64,000 nucleotides of DNA from Fulvimonas soli (GCF_003148905.1 NZ_QGHC01000008.1:1-64000); one strand, 5' to 3'. Positions 28,722-38,311 are shown, numbered from the stretch's first letter. The notes: generated by a model from the letters alone, not told the origin. Program-made: numbers and translations.

Positions 28722-31655
28722 ATGGATTTTCGCCGCCCGCTGCCGGCGCGTACCTCGCGCGTCCCCGGTCGTCCACGGCATCCGCTGGCCCTGGCCTGCG
28801 CCGCCGCCCTGCTGTGCGCGAGCGGCAGCGCCTGGCCGCAGCAGACCCCGCCGCAACAGCCGCCGACCCAGGCGCCGGCCGACGCCAAGGCCCCGCAGGA
28901 GCAGCCGCAGGCTGCCGCCAAGCCGGCGAAGAAGCCGGACGAGAACGTGCGCACGCTCGGCACCGTCGTGGTGACCGGCATCCGCAGCAGCATCGAGAAC
29001 GCGCTGAAGGCCAAGCAGGACGCCAAGGACATCGTCGAGGCGATCTCGGCCGAGGACATCGGCAAGCTGCCCGACGCCAGCATCGCCGAGAGCCTGGCGC
29101 GCCTGCCCGGCCTGGCGACCCAGCGCCTGGACGGGCGCGCCAACGTGATCTCGATCCGCGGCCTGTCGCCCGACTTCGCCGGCACCACGCTCAACGGACG
29201 CGAGCAGGCCACCATCGGCGAGAACCGCGGGGTGGAGTACGACCAGTACCCCTCGGAGCTGATCAGCAGCGCGATGGTCTACAAGACGCCCGACGCCAGC
29301 CTGATCGGCCAGGGCCTGTCCGGCACGGTCGACCTGCACACGATCCGCCCGCTGGACCTGCCCAGCCGCACCATCGCGGTCAACCTGCGCGGCGAGCACA
29401 CCACCAACGGCAAGCTCAATCCCGGCGTGGGCATCGGCGACACCGGGCACCGCGCCAGCTTCTCGTACATCGACCAGTTCTTCGACCACACGCTGGGCGT
29501 CGCGGTGGGCATCGCCCAGCTCGACTCGCCGATCCAGGCCAAGCAGTACCAGGCCTGGTGGTGGAGCGTGGACAACGGCCCGGCCGGCATCGAGCAGAAC
29601 TGGGGCGGCCCGCACACGCCCGGGCTGCCCGACGACGTGATCTCGCAGCAGGGCATGCAGCTGCGCGCGCAGTCGGAGAACCAGCTGCGCAACGGCCTGA
29701 TGACCGTGCTGGAGTGGGCGCCCGGCGAGCACTACCACTCCACGCTGGACCTGTACTACTCCACCTTCAACGAGCGCAAGTTCACCAACGGCGTGCAGTG
29801 GGCGAGCGGCCCCTACGACTACAACGGCGTTCCCTCCTACGCGGACATCGGGCTCACGCCGCAGCAGCCGTACCCGATCGTCACCTCGGGCACGATCAGC
29901 GGCATCGCGCCGATCCTGCAGAACGAGTACACCAAGGAGCACGACAAGCTGTTCTCGGCGGGCTGGAACAACCAGTACGACTTCGGCAACGGCTGGGCCG
30001 CCACTGCCGACCTCTCCTACTCCAGCGCGAAGAAGAAGCTGCACGACGCCTACCTGTTCAGCGGCCTGGCGGACGGCGGGCTGGCCAGCACGCGGTTCTA
30101 CCTGCCCGCCCGCGACGGCTACCCGCACTTCATCCCGGGCATCGACCTCGCCGACGCGAGCCGCATCGTGTTCACCGACCCGGACAACTACGGCTACAAC
30201 GGCCGCGAGGAATTCGACCGGCAGAAGGACACGATCAAGGCGATCCGCCTGGAAGCCACCCACCCGGCGGGCTGGATCTTCAGCGACTTCACCCTCGGCG
30301 TGGACTACTCGGACCGCAAGAAGACCAAGCAGGCCGACGTCTACTTCGCCTGGCTCAACGGCAACGCCTCGGACCCCGGCGCCTACGACCATGCCTTCGG
30401 CGTGCCGATCGACCCGGCCTTCCTGTACGCCCCCACCTCGCTGAGCTACGGCGGCATCCCGGGCATCGTCAACTACGACGTGCTGGAGGCGCTGCAGAGC
30501 CAGTTCTACCTCACCCAGCGCAACGGCCAGGCGGACTGGAACCGCAACTACACGGTGGAGGAGAAGGTACCGGTCGCCTACGTCAAGTTCGACATCGACA
30601 CCTCGCTGGGCGGCGTCCCGCTGGTCGGCAACGTGGGCGTGCAGTACGTGCGCACCGACCAGTCCTCCACCGCGTTCCAGACCAACGGCGACGCCCTGGT
30701 CGGCCGGCTCACCGGCGGCGCCAAGTACCACGACCTGCTGCCCAGCCTGAACCTGCGGGCCGAGATCGGCGACAGGCAGTACCTGCGCTTCGGCCTGGCC
30801 AAGACCATGGCGCGCGGCCGCATCGACGACGAGAAGGTGGCCAGCTCCGCCGGCGTGGCCCGGGTGGAGCAGGGCCCGGCCGCCGGCCAGGTGCTGTGGT
30901 CCGGCAGCGGCGGCAACCCCAAGCTCAAGCCCTACATCGCGGTCGGCACGGACCTGTCGTGGGAGAAGTACTTCGGGCAGTCGAGCTACGTGGCGGTGGC
31001 GGTGTTCAACAAGAACCTGCTCAACTACATCTACAACCAGACCACGCTGGACTACGACTTCTCCGGCTACACCAACGACAACCCCACGCTCACGCCGACC
31101 AGCAACTACGGCTCGTTCACCCGGCCGGAGAACGGCACCGGCGGCAAGATGCAGGGCCTGGAACTGTCCGGCGCGCTGGAGGGCGGGCTGCTGGCCGACG
31201 CGCTGGACGGCTTCGGCATGCAGGCGAACTTCTCGCTGACCAACAGCTCGCTGCCCAAGAGCGCGATCTCCTCGATCCCCGGCAGCCCGGCCACCCTGCC
31301 CGGCCTGTCGCGCAAGGTGGCGAACCTGGCGCTGTACTACGAGAAGCACGGCCTCTCGGTGCGCGTGGCCGAGCGCTACCGCTCGGCCTTCACCGGCGAG
31401 GCGGTGGCGCTGTTCGACCAGCTCGGCTACACCCAGATCGAGGCCAACCGCCAGACCGACCTGCAGCTCGGCTACGCCTTCACCGAGGGCCGCTGGAACG
31501 GCCTGTCGATCCTGCTGCAGGTCAACAACCTCACCAACACCGCGGACAAGACCCAGCAGATCTCGGCCCTGCCCAACGGCGTCGCGGTGGCGCGGCCGCT
31601 GGAATACGACACCTGGGGACGCACGGTGATGTTCGGGCTCAACTACAAGCTGTAA
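28722..31655 (+). CDS. TonB-dependent outer-membrane receptor
   Basis: A 977-residue receptor with signal peptide (hydrophobic core ALACAAALLCASGSAWPQ), a Pro/Gln/Ala/Lys-rich N-terminal linker, a plug domain with TLGTVVVTGIRSSIENALKAK and LPDASIAESLARLPG, and a C-terminal 22-strand barrel ending in MFGLNYKL. This wording is that of the xanthomonad/caulobacter receptor subfamily often used for carbohydrate uptake; the ligand here is not predictable. AAGGGAGGAAG precedes the ATG at 28722, which I prefer to earlier in-frame codons. No TonB/ExbBD or sugar-catabolic genes adjoin. Confidence 0.92.
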   Translation: MDFRRPLPARTSRVPGRPRHPLALACAAALLCASGSAWPQQTPPQQPPTQAPADAKAPQEQPQAAAKPAKKPDENVRTLGTVVVTGIRSSIENALKAKQDAKDIVEAISAEDIGKLPDASIAESLARLPGLATQRLDGRANVISIRGLSPDFAGTTLNGREQATIGENRGVEYDQYPSELISSAMVYKTPDASLIGQGLSGTVDLHTIRPLDLPSRTIAVNLRGEHTTNGKLNPGVGIGDTGHRASFSYIDQFFDHTLGVAVGIAQLDSPIQAKQYQAWWWSVDNGPAGIEQNWGGPHTPGLPDDVISQQGMQLRAQSENQLRNGLMTVLEWAPGEHYHSTLDLYYSTFNERKFTNGVQWASGPYDYNGVPSYADIGLTPQQPYPIVTSGTISGIAPILQNEYTKEHDKLFSAGWNNQYDFGNGWAATADLSYSSAKKKLHDAYLFSGLADGGLASTRFYLPARDGYPHFIPGIDLADASRIVFTDPDNYGYNGREEFDRQKDTIKAIRLEATHPAGWIFSDFTLGVDYSDRKKTKQADVYFAWLNGNASDPGAYDHAFGVPIDPAFLYAPTSLSYGGIPGIVNYDVLEALQSQFYLTQRNGQADWNRNYTVEEKVPVAYVKFDIDTSLGGVPLVGNVGVQYVRTDQSSTAFQTNGDALVGRLTGGAKYHDLLPSLNLRAEIGDRQYLRFGLAKTMARGRIDDEKVASSAGVARVEQGPAAGQVLWSGSGGNPKLKPYIAVGTDLSWEKYFGQSSYVAVAVFNKNLLNYIYNQTTLDYDFSGYTNDNPTLTPTSNYGSFTRPENGTGGKMQGLELSGALEGGLLADALDGFGMQANFSLTNSSLPKSAISSIPGSPATLPGLSRKVANLALYYEKHGLSVRVAERYRSAFTGEAVALFDQLGYTQIEANRQTDLQLGYAFTEGRWNGLSILLQVNNLTNTADKTQQISALPNGVAVARPLEYDTWGRTVMFGLNYKL

Positions 31656-31766
31656 GGGCAACGCAGCCCAGCCGGAGCCGACGGCGGAGAGCGGACCGGC
31701 CGGTGCCGCTTCGGCGGAACTGGCGGTTCCGGCTTCGCGCGGCGCGGCGGGCATCCGCCCGTGCGC

Positions 31767-33596
31767 TCACTCCACCGTCACCGACTTGGCCAGGTTGCGC
31801 GGCTGGTCCACGTCGGTGCCGCGCAACACGGCCACGTGGTAGGCCAGCAGTTGCAGCGGCACGGTGAATACCGCGGGGGCGATGAAGTCGCCGCCGGAGG
31901 CCACGCGCAACAGTGCGCCGCGCGCGGGGTTGCCGTCCATGCCGGCCTCGCCCTCGGCGAACACGATCAGCTCGCCGCCGCGCGCGCGCACTTCCTGCAG
32001 GTTGGACTTGAGCTTCTCCAGCAGCGGGCCGCCGGGCGCCACCGCCACCACCGGCATCGATTCGTCCACCAGCGCCAGCGGGCCGTGCTTGAGTTCGCCG
32101 GCCGGGTAGGCCTCGGCGTGGATGTAGGAGATTTCCTTGAGCTTGAGCGCGCCCTCCAGCGCCACCGGGTACTGCACGCCGCGGCCGAGGAACAGCGCGT
32201 GCTGGCGCGGGATGAAGCGCTCGGCCAGCGCGACGATGGCCGGCTCCAGCGCCAGCGCGTCCTCGATCGCGCGCGGCAGGTGCGCCAGCTGGGCGCACAA
32301 CCCGGCGTAGCGGTCCGCGTCCAGGCCGCGCTGGTGCGCCAGCTGCAGCGCCAGCAGCGCCAGCGCGGCCAGCTGGGTGGTGAAGGCCTTGGTGGAGGCC
32401 ACGCCGATCTCGGGGCCGGCGCGGGTCATCAGCCGGAGGTCGGCCTCGCGCACCACCGAGGATTCGGGCACGTTGCAGATCGCCAGCGTGCCGAGGTAGC
32501 CGCGGCGCTTCGATTCGCGCATCGCCGCCAGCGTGTCGGCGGTTTCGCCGGACTGCGAGATGGCGACGAACAGCGTGTCCGGCGGCACCACCGCGTCGCG
32601 GTAGCGGTATTCGCTGGCCACCTCCACGCCGACCGGCAGGTGCGCGTATTCCTCGATCCAGTACTTGGCGACCAGGCCGGCGTGGTAGCTGGTGCCGCAG
32701 GCGACGATGTGCAGGCCGCGCACCTTCGCCAGCAGCTCGTCGCCGCCCGCGCCGAAGATGTTGGGCAGCACGCCGTGCGGGCCCAGCCGCGCCTCCAGCG
32801 TGTCGGCCACCGCGCGCGGCTGCTCGAAGATTTCCTTCTGCATGTAGTGGCGGTATTCGCCGCGCTCCACCGCGTCGGCGGACAGCTCGCTCTCGTGCAC
32901 CGGGCGCTCCACCGGCGTGCCGTCCAGCGTGTGGATGCGCACGCTCTCGCGGGTGATCTCCACCACGTCGTCCTCGGCCAGGTAGATCACCCGGTGGGTG
33001 ACCTGCACCAACGCCTGCGCGTCGGAGCCGAGGAAGTTCTCACCGATGCCCAGGCCCACCAGCAGCGGCGCGCCGCGCCGTGCGCCGACCACGCGGCCGG
33101 GCGCGTTGCGGTCGATCACCGCGATCGCGTAGGCGCCCTCCAGCTCGCGCACCACGGCGAGCACCGCCTCGCGCAGGTCCAGCCCCGCGGCCAGGCGCTC
33201 GTCGACCAGCGCCGCGATCACCTCGGTGTCGGTCTCGGAGGTGAACGCGCGGCCGCCGGCCTGCAGCCTGGCGCGCAGGTCGGCGTAGTTCTCGATGATG
33301 CCGTTGTGCACGATCGCCACGCGCCCGGCGACGTGCGGGTGCGCGTTGGCCTCGTTGGGCACACCATGGGTGGCCCAGCGGGTGTGGGCGATGCCGGTGC
33401 CGCCGGGGAACGGGTCGGCCCGATACAGCGCCTCCATCTCGCGCACCTTGCCCTTGGCCCGCACGCGGCGGATCTGCCCGCCGTCGAGCACGGCCAGGCC
33501 GGCCGAGTCGTAGCCGCGGTATTCCAGCGCCTTGAGGCCGGCGATCAGCAGGGGGGCGACGTCACGCTGGGCGGTGGCGGCGACGATTCCACACAT
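31767..33596 (-). CDS. glmS: Glutamine-fructose-6-phosphate aminotransferase
   Basis: A 609-residue enzyme making glucosamine 6-phosphate for peptidoglycan and LPS. The N-terminal nucleophile glutaminase domain starts MCGIVAA (Cys2 nucleophile after Met removal) and has RWATHG and HNGIIENY. Two SIS domains follow (AISQSGETADT, GPEIGVASTKAF) with the C-terminal DQPRNLAKSVTVE. The start at 33596 is fixed by the Cys2 requirement. Confidence 0.97.
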   Translation of the reverse strand: MCGIVAATAQRDVAPLLIAGLKALEYRGYDSAGLAVLDGGQIRRVRAKGKVREMEALYRADPFPGGTGIAHTRWATHGVPNEANAHPHVAGRVAIVHNGIIENYADLRARLQAGGRAFTSETDTEVIAALVDERLAAGLDLREAVLAVVRELEGAYAIAVIDRNAPGRVVGARRGAPLLVGLGIGENFLGSDAQALVQVTHRVIYLAEDDVVEITRESVRIHTLDGTPVERPVHESELSADAVERGEYRHYMQKEIFEQPRAVADTLEARLGPHGVLPNIFGAGGDELLAKVRGLHIVACGTSYHAGLVAKYWIEEYAHLPVGVEVASEYRYRDAVVPPDTLFVAISQSGETADTLAAMRESKRRGYLGTLAICNVPESSVVREADLRLMTRAGPEIGVASTKAFTTQLAALALLALQLAHQRGLDADRYAGLCAQLAHLPRAIEDALALEPAIVALAERFIPRQHALFLGRGVQYPVALEGALKLKEISYIHAEAYPAGELKHGPLALVDESMPVVAVAPGGPLLEKLKSNLQEVRARGGELIVFAEGEAGMDGNPARGALLRVASGGDFIAPAVFTVPLQLLAYHVAVLRGTDVDQPRNLAKSVTVE

Positions 33597-33619
33597 GGGT
33601 CCTGGTACCTGTCGATGGG

Positions 33620-33720
33620 TCAAAAGCGGGTGGAGAGAGGCGAGTGGCGAGTGGCGAGAAGCGAGGGAAAGCATCCGGCCCGGGTGGGCCTTTCCCTTCT
33701 TCCCCACTCGCTCCCGCTCC
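33620..33720. repeat. Purine-rich GAGTGGCGAG repeat block with hairpin
   Basis: Between the CBS-like gene and glmS, short GCGAGTGGCGAGTGGCGAGAAGCGAG repeats face a pyrimidine-rich copy (TTCCCCACTCGCTCCCGCTCC), with a nested hairpin GGCCC-GGGT-GGGCC at 33677-33690. It resembles the element at 38250-38311 and probably stops or stabilises transcripts. Confidence 0.45.
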
Positions 33721-33721
33721 C

Positions 33722-35092
33722 TTAGTGCACCTTGCGGCGCAGGTAGTTCAGCAGGTCGATGCGGGTGATCAGGCCGAGGAACTGCTCGCCGTCCACCACG
33801 ATCGCCACGTGGCCGCGCTCGAACACCGGCAGCAGCGACTCGATCGGCAAGCGCACGTCCAGCTTCTGCAGCGTGGTGATCATCGCGGTGGCGACGTTGT
33901 CGCGGAAGCGCGCCTCGTCGGCATGCACGTGCATCAGCACGTCGGACTCGTCGATGATGCCGACCAGCCGGTCCCCGTCCATCACCGGCAGCTGCGAGAC
34001 GTCGTAGAGCTTCATCCGCGTGTAGGCGGTCATCAGGAGCTCGTTCGGGCCGACCACCACGGTGTCGCGCTGGGCGAACGGGCGCAGCAGCAGGTCGCGC
34101 AGGTCGCCGTGCCGCTCGCGCTCGATGAAGCCGTTGTCCAGCATCCAGTAGTCGTTGTACATCTTCGACAGGTACTTGTTGCCGGTGTCGCAGACCAGCG
34201 TCACCACGCGCTTGGGCCGCGCCTGCTCGCGGCAGTACTTGAGCGCCGCGGCCAGCAGGGTGCCGGTGGAGGAGCCGCCGAGCACGCCCTCCCTGGCCAG
34301 CAGCTCGCGCGCGGCGAGGAAGCTCTCCCTGTCGGAGATGGCGTAGGCCTTCTTCACCCGGCTGAAGTCGCTGATGGTCGGCAGGAAGTCCTCGCCGATG
34401 CCCTCGACCATCCACGTGCCGGACTTCTCCGACAGCGTGCCCTCGTTGATGTACTGGGCCAGGATCGAGCCGACCGGGTCGGCCAGCACGATCTCGGTGT
34501 GCGGCGAATGCTCGGCGAAGTACCTCGACAGCCCGGTCATGGTGCCGGAGGAGCCGCAGCCGACCACCACCGCGTCCACCTCGCCGTCCATCTGTTCGAG
34601 GATCTCCGGGCCGGTGGTCTCGTAGTGCGCGCGCGGGTTGTCGGGGTTGCCGAACTGGTTGACGAAGTAGGCGCCGGGCGTCTCGCGGGCGATCCGCTCG
34701 GCCATGTCCTGGTAGTACTCCGGGTGGCCCTTGGCGACGTCGGAGCGGGTCAGCACCACCTCGGCGCCCATCGCCTTGAGGTTGAAGATCTTCTCGCGGC
34801 TCATCTTGTCCGGCACCACCAGCACCAGGCGGTAGCCCTTGGCCTGCGCCACCAGGGCCAGGCCCAGGCCGGTGTTGCCGGCGGTGCCCTCGACCAGGGT
34901 GGCGCCGGGCCGGATCTTGCCCGCCTTCTCGGCGCCCTCGATCATCGACAGGCCGATGCGGTCCTTGATCGAGCCGCCCGGGTTGGCGCTCTCCAGCTTG
35001 AGGAACAGCTCGCAGCAGCCGCTGTCCAGGCGCTGGGCGCGCACCATCGGGGTGTTGCCGATCAGTTCGAGGACGCTGGCGTGGACCGTCAT
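33722..35092 (-). CDS. Cystathionine beta-synthase-like PLP enzyme with CBS domains
   Basis: A 456-residue fold type II PLP enzyme (about 1-315; PLP Lys in GGSIKDRIG, EGTAGNTGLGLA, GCGSSGTMTGL, GGSSTGT) plus two CBS domains at the C-terminus (about 340-456). It condenses serine or O-acetylserine with homocysteine or sulfide. The CBS domains suggest regulation by an adenosyl ligand. GGAG precedes the ATG. Together with MetB at 22322 it could form a transsulfuration pair; cysteine synthase activity is the alternative. Confidence 0.9.
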   Translation of the reverse strand: MTVHASVLELIGNTPMVRAQRLDSGCCELFLKLESANPGGSIKDRIGLSMIEGAEKAGKIRPGATLVEGTAGNTGLGLALVAQAKGYRLVLVVPDKMSREKIFNLKAMGAEVVLTRSDVAKGHPEYYQDMAERIARETPGAYFVNQFGNPDNPRAHYETTGPEILEQMDGEVDAVVVGCGSSGTMTGLSRYFAEHSPHTEIVLADPVGSILAQYINEGTLSEKSGTWMVEGIGEDFLPTISDFSRVKKAYAISDRESFLAARELLAREGVLGGSSTGTLLAAALKYCREQARPKRVVTLVCDTGNKYLSKMYNDYWMLDNGFIERERHGDLRDLLLRPFAQRDTVVVGPNELLMTAYTRMKLYDVSQLPVMDGDRLVGIIDESDVLMHVHADEARFRDNVATAMITTLQKLDVRLPIESLLPVFERGHVAIVVDGEQFLGLITRIDLLNYLRRKVH

Positions 35093-35249
35093 GGGAGCTC
35101 CGTGGGACGAGGCGGCCGCCTTCCGTCGCGGGACGGCGGGCCTGCCATGATACCCGAGCCGTCCGGGCGCCCCCTGGAAAGCCGCGGCCCCGGCACCCTC
35201 CTCGCGGAAGGCCCGGGGCCGTCTTGGGCTGGATGGAAAACCTGCGGCG

Positions 35250-35477
35250 TCAGTTGGGCCGGTGCGCCCGGGCCTGCCACATCCGCTCGAGTCGTTCCTT
35301 GGCGTGGAGCTTTTCCTTCTTCATGCCGGCCAAGGTCACGTCATCGATGGGGAGCACCCCGATCTCGGCGTCGTGCACCTTGCTGTCGAGTTCCTGGTGG
35401 TGCTGGTACAGCCGGCGGAATTCGGCGTCGGCCTTCATCAGGGCTTCGACAGCGTCACGCTGCTGGTTTTCGAACAT
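35250..35477 (-). CDS. YdcH-like DUF465 small protein
   Basis: A 75-residue cytoplasmic helical protein with the DUF465 pattern FRRLYQHHQELDSKVHDAE...LAGMKKEKLHAKERLERMW. AGGAGG precedes the ATG. The family folds as a helical hairpin; its role is unknown. It stands alone between the CBS-like gene and an intergenic stretch of 306 bases in which I see only scattered short inverted repeats. Confidence 0.8.
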   Translation of the reverse strand: MFENQQRDAVEALMKADAEFRRLYQHHQELDSKVHDAEIGVLPIDDVTLAGMKKEKLHAKERLERMWQARAHRPN

Positions 35478-35783
35478 GATCCGACCTCCTCGAGATAGGG
35501 GGCGGGCGCGGGATCGGTGCGCCCGCGGACGGAAGAAACACGCGCACATCCGCCGCCATGCCTCTTGCGGCGGCACGGCGGGATGGACAGGTACGGAATG
35601 GGCGCATGGTTCAGGTCAGTGGCCCACGGGGGAAAATGGACAGGCCCCATGGGAGCCCGAACCTACTCCCCCGCCTGCGGGCTTGCAAGCCGGCCCGGGA
35701 GGCCTGCGGCGAAAGGCCGCCGCGGGCCGGGAAAGCTGCCGCAGCAGGCTTCACCGGGCGACGACGCGCCGCCCGGCGGACGC

Positions 35784-36386
35784 TCACTTGCCGGCGTCGC
35801 CGCCCTGCATCTGCGAGCGCAGCGCCTTGGCCGCCTGCGCCGCCAGCTCGGCCTGGCGCTTGGCCGCCTTGGCCACGCGGCTCTGCGCCTCGGCCAGCTT
35901 GCGGGCGCGGTCGGCCTCGGCGCGCGCCTGCTCGGCCGCCTGCGAGGCCTCCATGCCCTGCTGCTGCAGCCGGGCGGCCTCCTCCTGCGCCATCTGGTAC
36001 TGCATGCGCTGGAACTCCAGCTCGCGGCGCGCCGCGTCGGCGTCGATCTGGGCGCGCTCGAGCACCAGCTGGGCGTGCTCGCGGTCGAGCTGGGACAGCT
36101 TGTTCTGCGCGTCCTGCAGCTGCGCCGCCGCGCGCGCCTGGTCGACGCGCCGCTCGGCGATGTAGAGCGCGTGCGGCCGCTCGCGCGAGCTGGCCTGCGC
36201 CAGCCGCTGGATGGCGTCGCGCGCCAGCGCCTGCTCGGCCTGGGCGTAGGTGCCCAGGGTCGGGTCGCCGACGAGCTGGTTGAGACTGTTGTTCAGGCGG
36301 GTGACGTCCATGTCGTCCTTGGCCTGCACGCCGGCGCTGGCGCCCAGCGCCAGCAGGACGGCGCCGATCAGGGCGTGACGCTTCAT
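35784..36386 (-). CDS. Periplasmic coiled-coil protein next to DUF4398 lipoprotein
   Basis: A 200-residue exported protein with signal peptide MKRHALIGAVLLALGASAGVQA. A short N-terminal segment (LNNSLNQLVGDPTLGTYAQAEQALARDAIQRL) is followed by a long Ala/Glu/Gln/Arg coiled coil ending in QMQGGDAGK. GGAGG precedes the ATG, which overlaps the upstream gene's stop by four bases. It probably acts in the envelope together with the co-translated lipoprotein. The N-terminal part itself resembles DUF4398. Confidence 0.75.
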   Translation of the reverse strand: MKRHALIGAVLLALGASAGVQAKDDMDVTRLNNSLNQLVGDPTLGTYAQAEQALARDAIQRLAQASSRERPHALYIAERRVDQARAAAQLQDAQNKLSQLDREHAQLVLERAQIDADAARRELEFQRMQYQMAQEEAARLQQQGMEASQAAEQARAEADRARKLAEAQSRVAKAAKRQAELAAQAAKALRSQMQGGDAGK

Positions 36387-37042
36387 GGCTGGCCTCCATT
36401 GGGCTGCTGGCTCGGCTCGGGCACGTTCTGGAAGCCCTGGCCGGGCTGCCCCTGGTCCTGCTGCGGCAGCGGGGCGTTGAGGGTGGAGGAGGACGGCGCC
36501 GGCAGGTCCGGCAGCGGCTCCTGCGCCGGCAGCGCGGCCGAGCCCGCCGGCGCCGGGGCGCCGCCCCCGGCCTGCTGGGCGGCCTGCTGGGTGGCCAGCG
36601 CGGCCTGCTGCTGGGCGGCGTGCTGCTGCGCCTCGGCCTTGGCCTCCTCGTTCTGGGTGCGCACCCGGTTGTTCTCCTCCAGCTTGGACTGGATCTCGGC
36701 GCGGGCGGCGCCCAGCCGGGCCTTGGTGCGCGCCAGCATGGCGTCCGCGCTGGCCTCCTCGGCCAGGTCGGCGGCCAGGTCGTACTTGCGCGCGGCCATC
36801 GCCGCCTGCGCCTGCTGGAACTTGTCCTGGGCGAAGCCCAGGTCCACCGGCGCATAGTCGGCCGCGCCGGCGTCGCGGGCGGCCTGCAGCTGGGCCTGCG
36901 CCTGGCTCATCGCGCCGTCCGGCGGCGGCACGCTGGCGCAGCCGGACAGCGCCAGCACGGCGGCCAGGGTCAAGACGGACGCCGCCGTGCCGATACGCTT
37001 GCGCGGCAAGCGCCCGGTCGACGGGGAAAAGATGTGCACCAT
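36383..37042 (-). CDS. DUF4398-domain lipoprotein
   Basis: A 219-residue lipoprotein with lipobox LSGCA (Cys near 35), then a DUF4398 repeat (AQLQAARDAGAADYAPVDLGFAQDKF...KYDLAADLAEEASADAMLA), a Gln/Ala-rich helix and a Pro/Gln-rich tail. DUF4398 proteins are commonly found next to OmpA-type peptidoglycan-binding proteins; none is present here. Ribosome site GAGGAA before the ATG at 37042. Divergent from pilU. Confidence 0.8.
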   Translation of the reverse strand: MVHIFSPSTGRLPRKRIGTAASVLTLAAVLALSGCASVPPPDGAMSQAQAQLQAARDAGAADYAPVDLGFAQDKFQQAQAAMAARKYDLAADLAEEASADAMLARTKARLGAARAEIQSKLEENNRVRTQNEEAKAEAQQHAAQQQAALATQQAAQQAGGGAPAPAGSAALPAQEPLPDLPAPSSSTLNAPLPQQDQGQPGQGFQNVPEPSQQPNGGQP

Positions 37043-37125
37043 CACGCATTCCTCACGCGGTATCACCGCGTATTGTGGGCAGGCATAATCCTTCATTGCA
37101 ACGCGCAGGAAACCAGGGGTTCCAC

Positions 37126-38241
37126 GTGGATATCGGTTACTTCCTCAAGCTGATGGTGGACAAGGGTGCGTCGGATATGTTCCTGACCACCGGCGCTCCC
37201 GTGAACATCAAGGTCGAGGGCAAGCTCTACCCGCTCGGCAACACCGGCCTGCCGGGCGGCATGGTCAAGAAGATCGCCTACTCGCTGATGGACGAGGGCC
37301 AGGTGCCGCAGTTCGAGCGCGACCTGGAGCTGAACATGGCGCTGGCGGTGAAGGAGGCCGGCCGCTTCCGCATCAACGTGTTCAAGCAGCGCGGCGAGGT
37401 CGGCATGGTGATCCGCGCGATCAAGAGCGAGATCCCCTCGATCGAGCAGCTGCAGCTGCCCTCGATCTTCCGCGACCTGATCATGGAGCCGCGCGGGCTG
37501 ATCCTGGTGGTGGGCGCCACCGGCTCGGGCAAGTCCACCACCCTGGCGGCGATGCTGGACCACCGCAACTCCAACACCTCCGGCCACATCCTCACCATCG
37601 AGGACCCGATCGAGTACCTGCACCGGCACAAGAAGTCGATCGTCAACCAGCGCGAGGTGGGGCTGGACACGCACAGCTACCACGAGGCGCTGCGCAACGC
37701 GATGCGCGAGGCGCCGGACGTGATCATGATCGGCGAGATCCGCGACACCGACACCATGGAGGCGGCGATCGCCTTCTCCGAGACCGGCCACCTGTGCCTG
37801 GCCACGCTGCACTCCAACAACGCCGACCAGACGCTGGAGCGCATCCTCAACTTCTTCCCCGAGTCGGCGCACAAGAACGTGCTGATGAACCTGGCGCTGA
37901 ACCTGCGCGCGGTGATCAGCCAGCGCCTGGTGACCGGCAAGGACGGCCGCCGCCTGCCCGCGGTGGAGGTGCTGCTCAACACCCCGCTGATCCGCGACAT
38001 GATCCGCCGCGGCCAGATTCACGAGGTGAAGGAGGCGATGGACCGCAGCCTGCAGGAGGGCATGCAGACCTTCGACCAGTCGCTGTACCGGCTCTACAAG
38101 AGCGGCCGCATCGAGCTGGAGGAGGCGCTGTCCAAGGCCGACTCGCGCGACGGCCTGGCGCTGAAGATCCGCCTGTCCGAGGGCGGCGGCGCGGAGAGCG
38201 CCGAGCTGTCGGGCAACGATCCGTACGGGCTCGGCTTCTGA
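37126..38241 (+). CDS. pilU: Type IV pilus retraction ATPase PilU
   Basis: A 371-residue hexameric ATPase of the PilT/PilU family. Walker A VVGATGSGKSTTLA, Walker B region DVIMIGEIRD, and AIRA/LATLHSNNADQ motifs are clear. The N-terminus VDIGYFLKLMVDKGASDMFL is specific for PilU. The start is GTG at 37126 with AGGGG upstream. It normally follows pilT; here the neighbour is a divergent DUF4398 gene, so pilU stands alone in this window. It supports twitching motility. Confidence 0.93.
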   Translation: MDIGYFLKLMVDKGASDMFLTTGAPVNIKVEGKLYPLGNTGLPGGMVKKIAYSLMDEGQVPQFERDLELNMALAVKEAGRFRINVFKQRGEVGMVIRAIKSEIPSIEQLQLPSIFRDLIMEPRGLILVVGATGSGKSTTLAAMLDHRNSNTSGHILTIEDPIEYLHRHKKSIVNQREVGLDTHSYHEALRNAMREAPDVIMIGEIRDTDTMEAAIAFSETGHLCLATLHSNNADQTLERILNFFPESAHKNVLMNLALNLRAVISQRLVTGKDGRRLPAVEVLLNTPLIRDMIRRGQIHEVKEAMDRSLQEGMQTFDQSLYRLYKSGRIELEEALSKADSRDGLALKIRLSEGGGAESAELSGNDPYGLGF

Positions 38242-38249
38242 ATCCAGGA

Positions 38250-38311
38250 GTGAGTGGAAGGGAGTGAGAAGCGGGAGGGGGCTCTCTCGACCCTCACTCC
38301 CCTCCACTCAC
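38250..38311. terminator. Long bidirectional hairpin between pilU and maiA
   Basis: Two 19-base arms (38250-38268 and 38293-38311) are complementary with a single mismatch, around a 24-base loop. It separates convergent pilU and maiA; the second arm runs into the maiA stop codon. It belongs to the purine-rich GAGTG type also seen at 33620-33720. Confidence 0.65.

Noticed and set aside
28461-31754. Nearly 1100-codon open frame opposite the TonB-dependent receptor
   Set aside because: Val/Ala/Arg/Gly-rich shadow typical of high-GC DNA; the plus strand has signal peptide, plug and barrel motifs.
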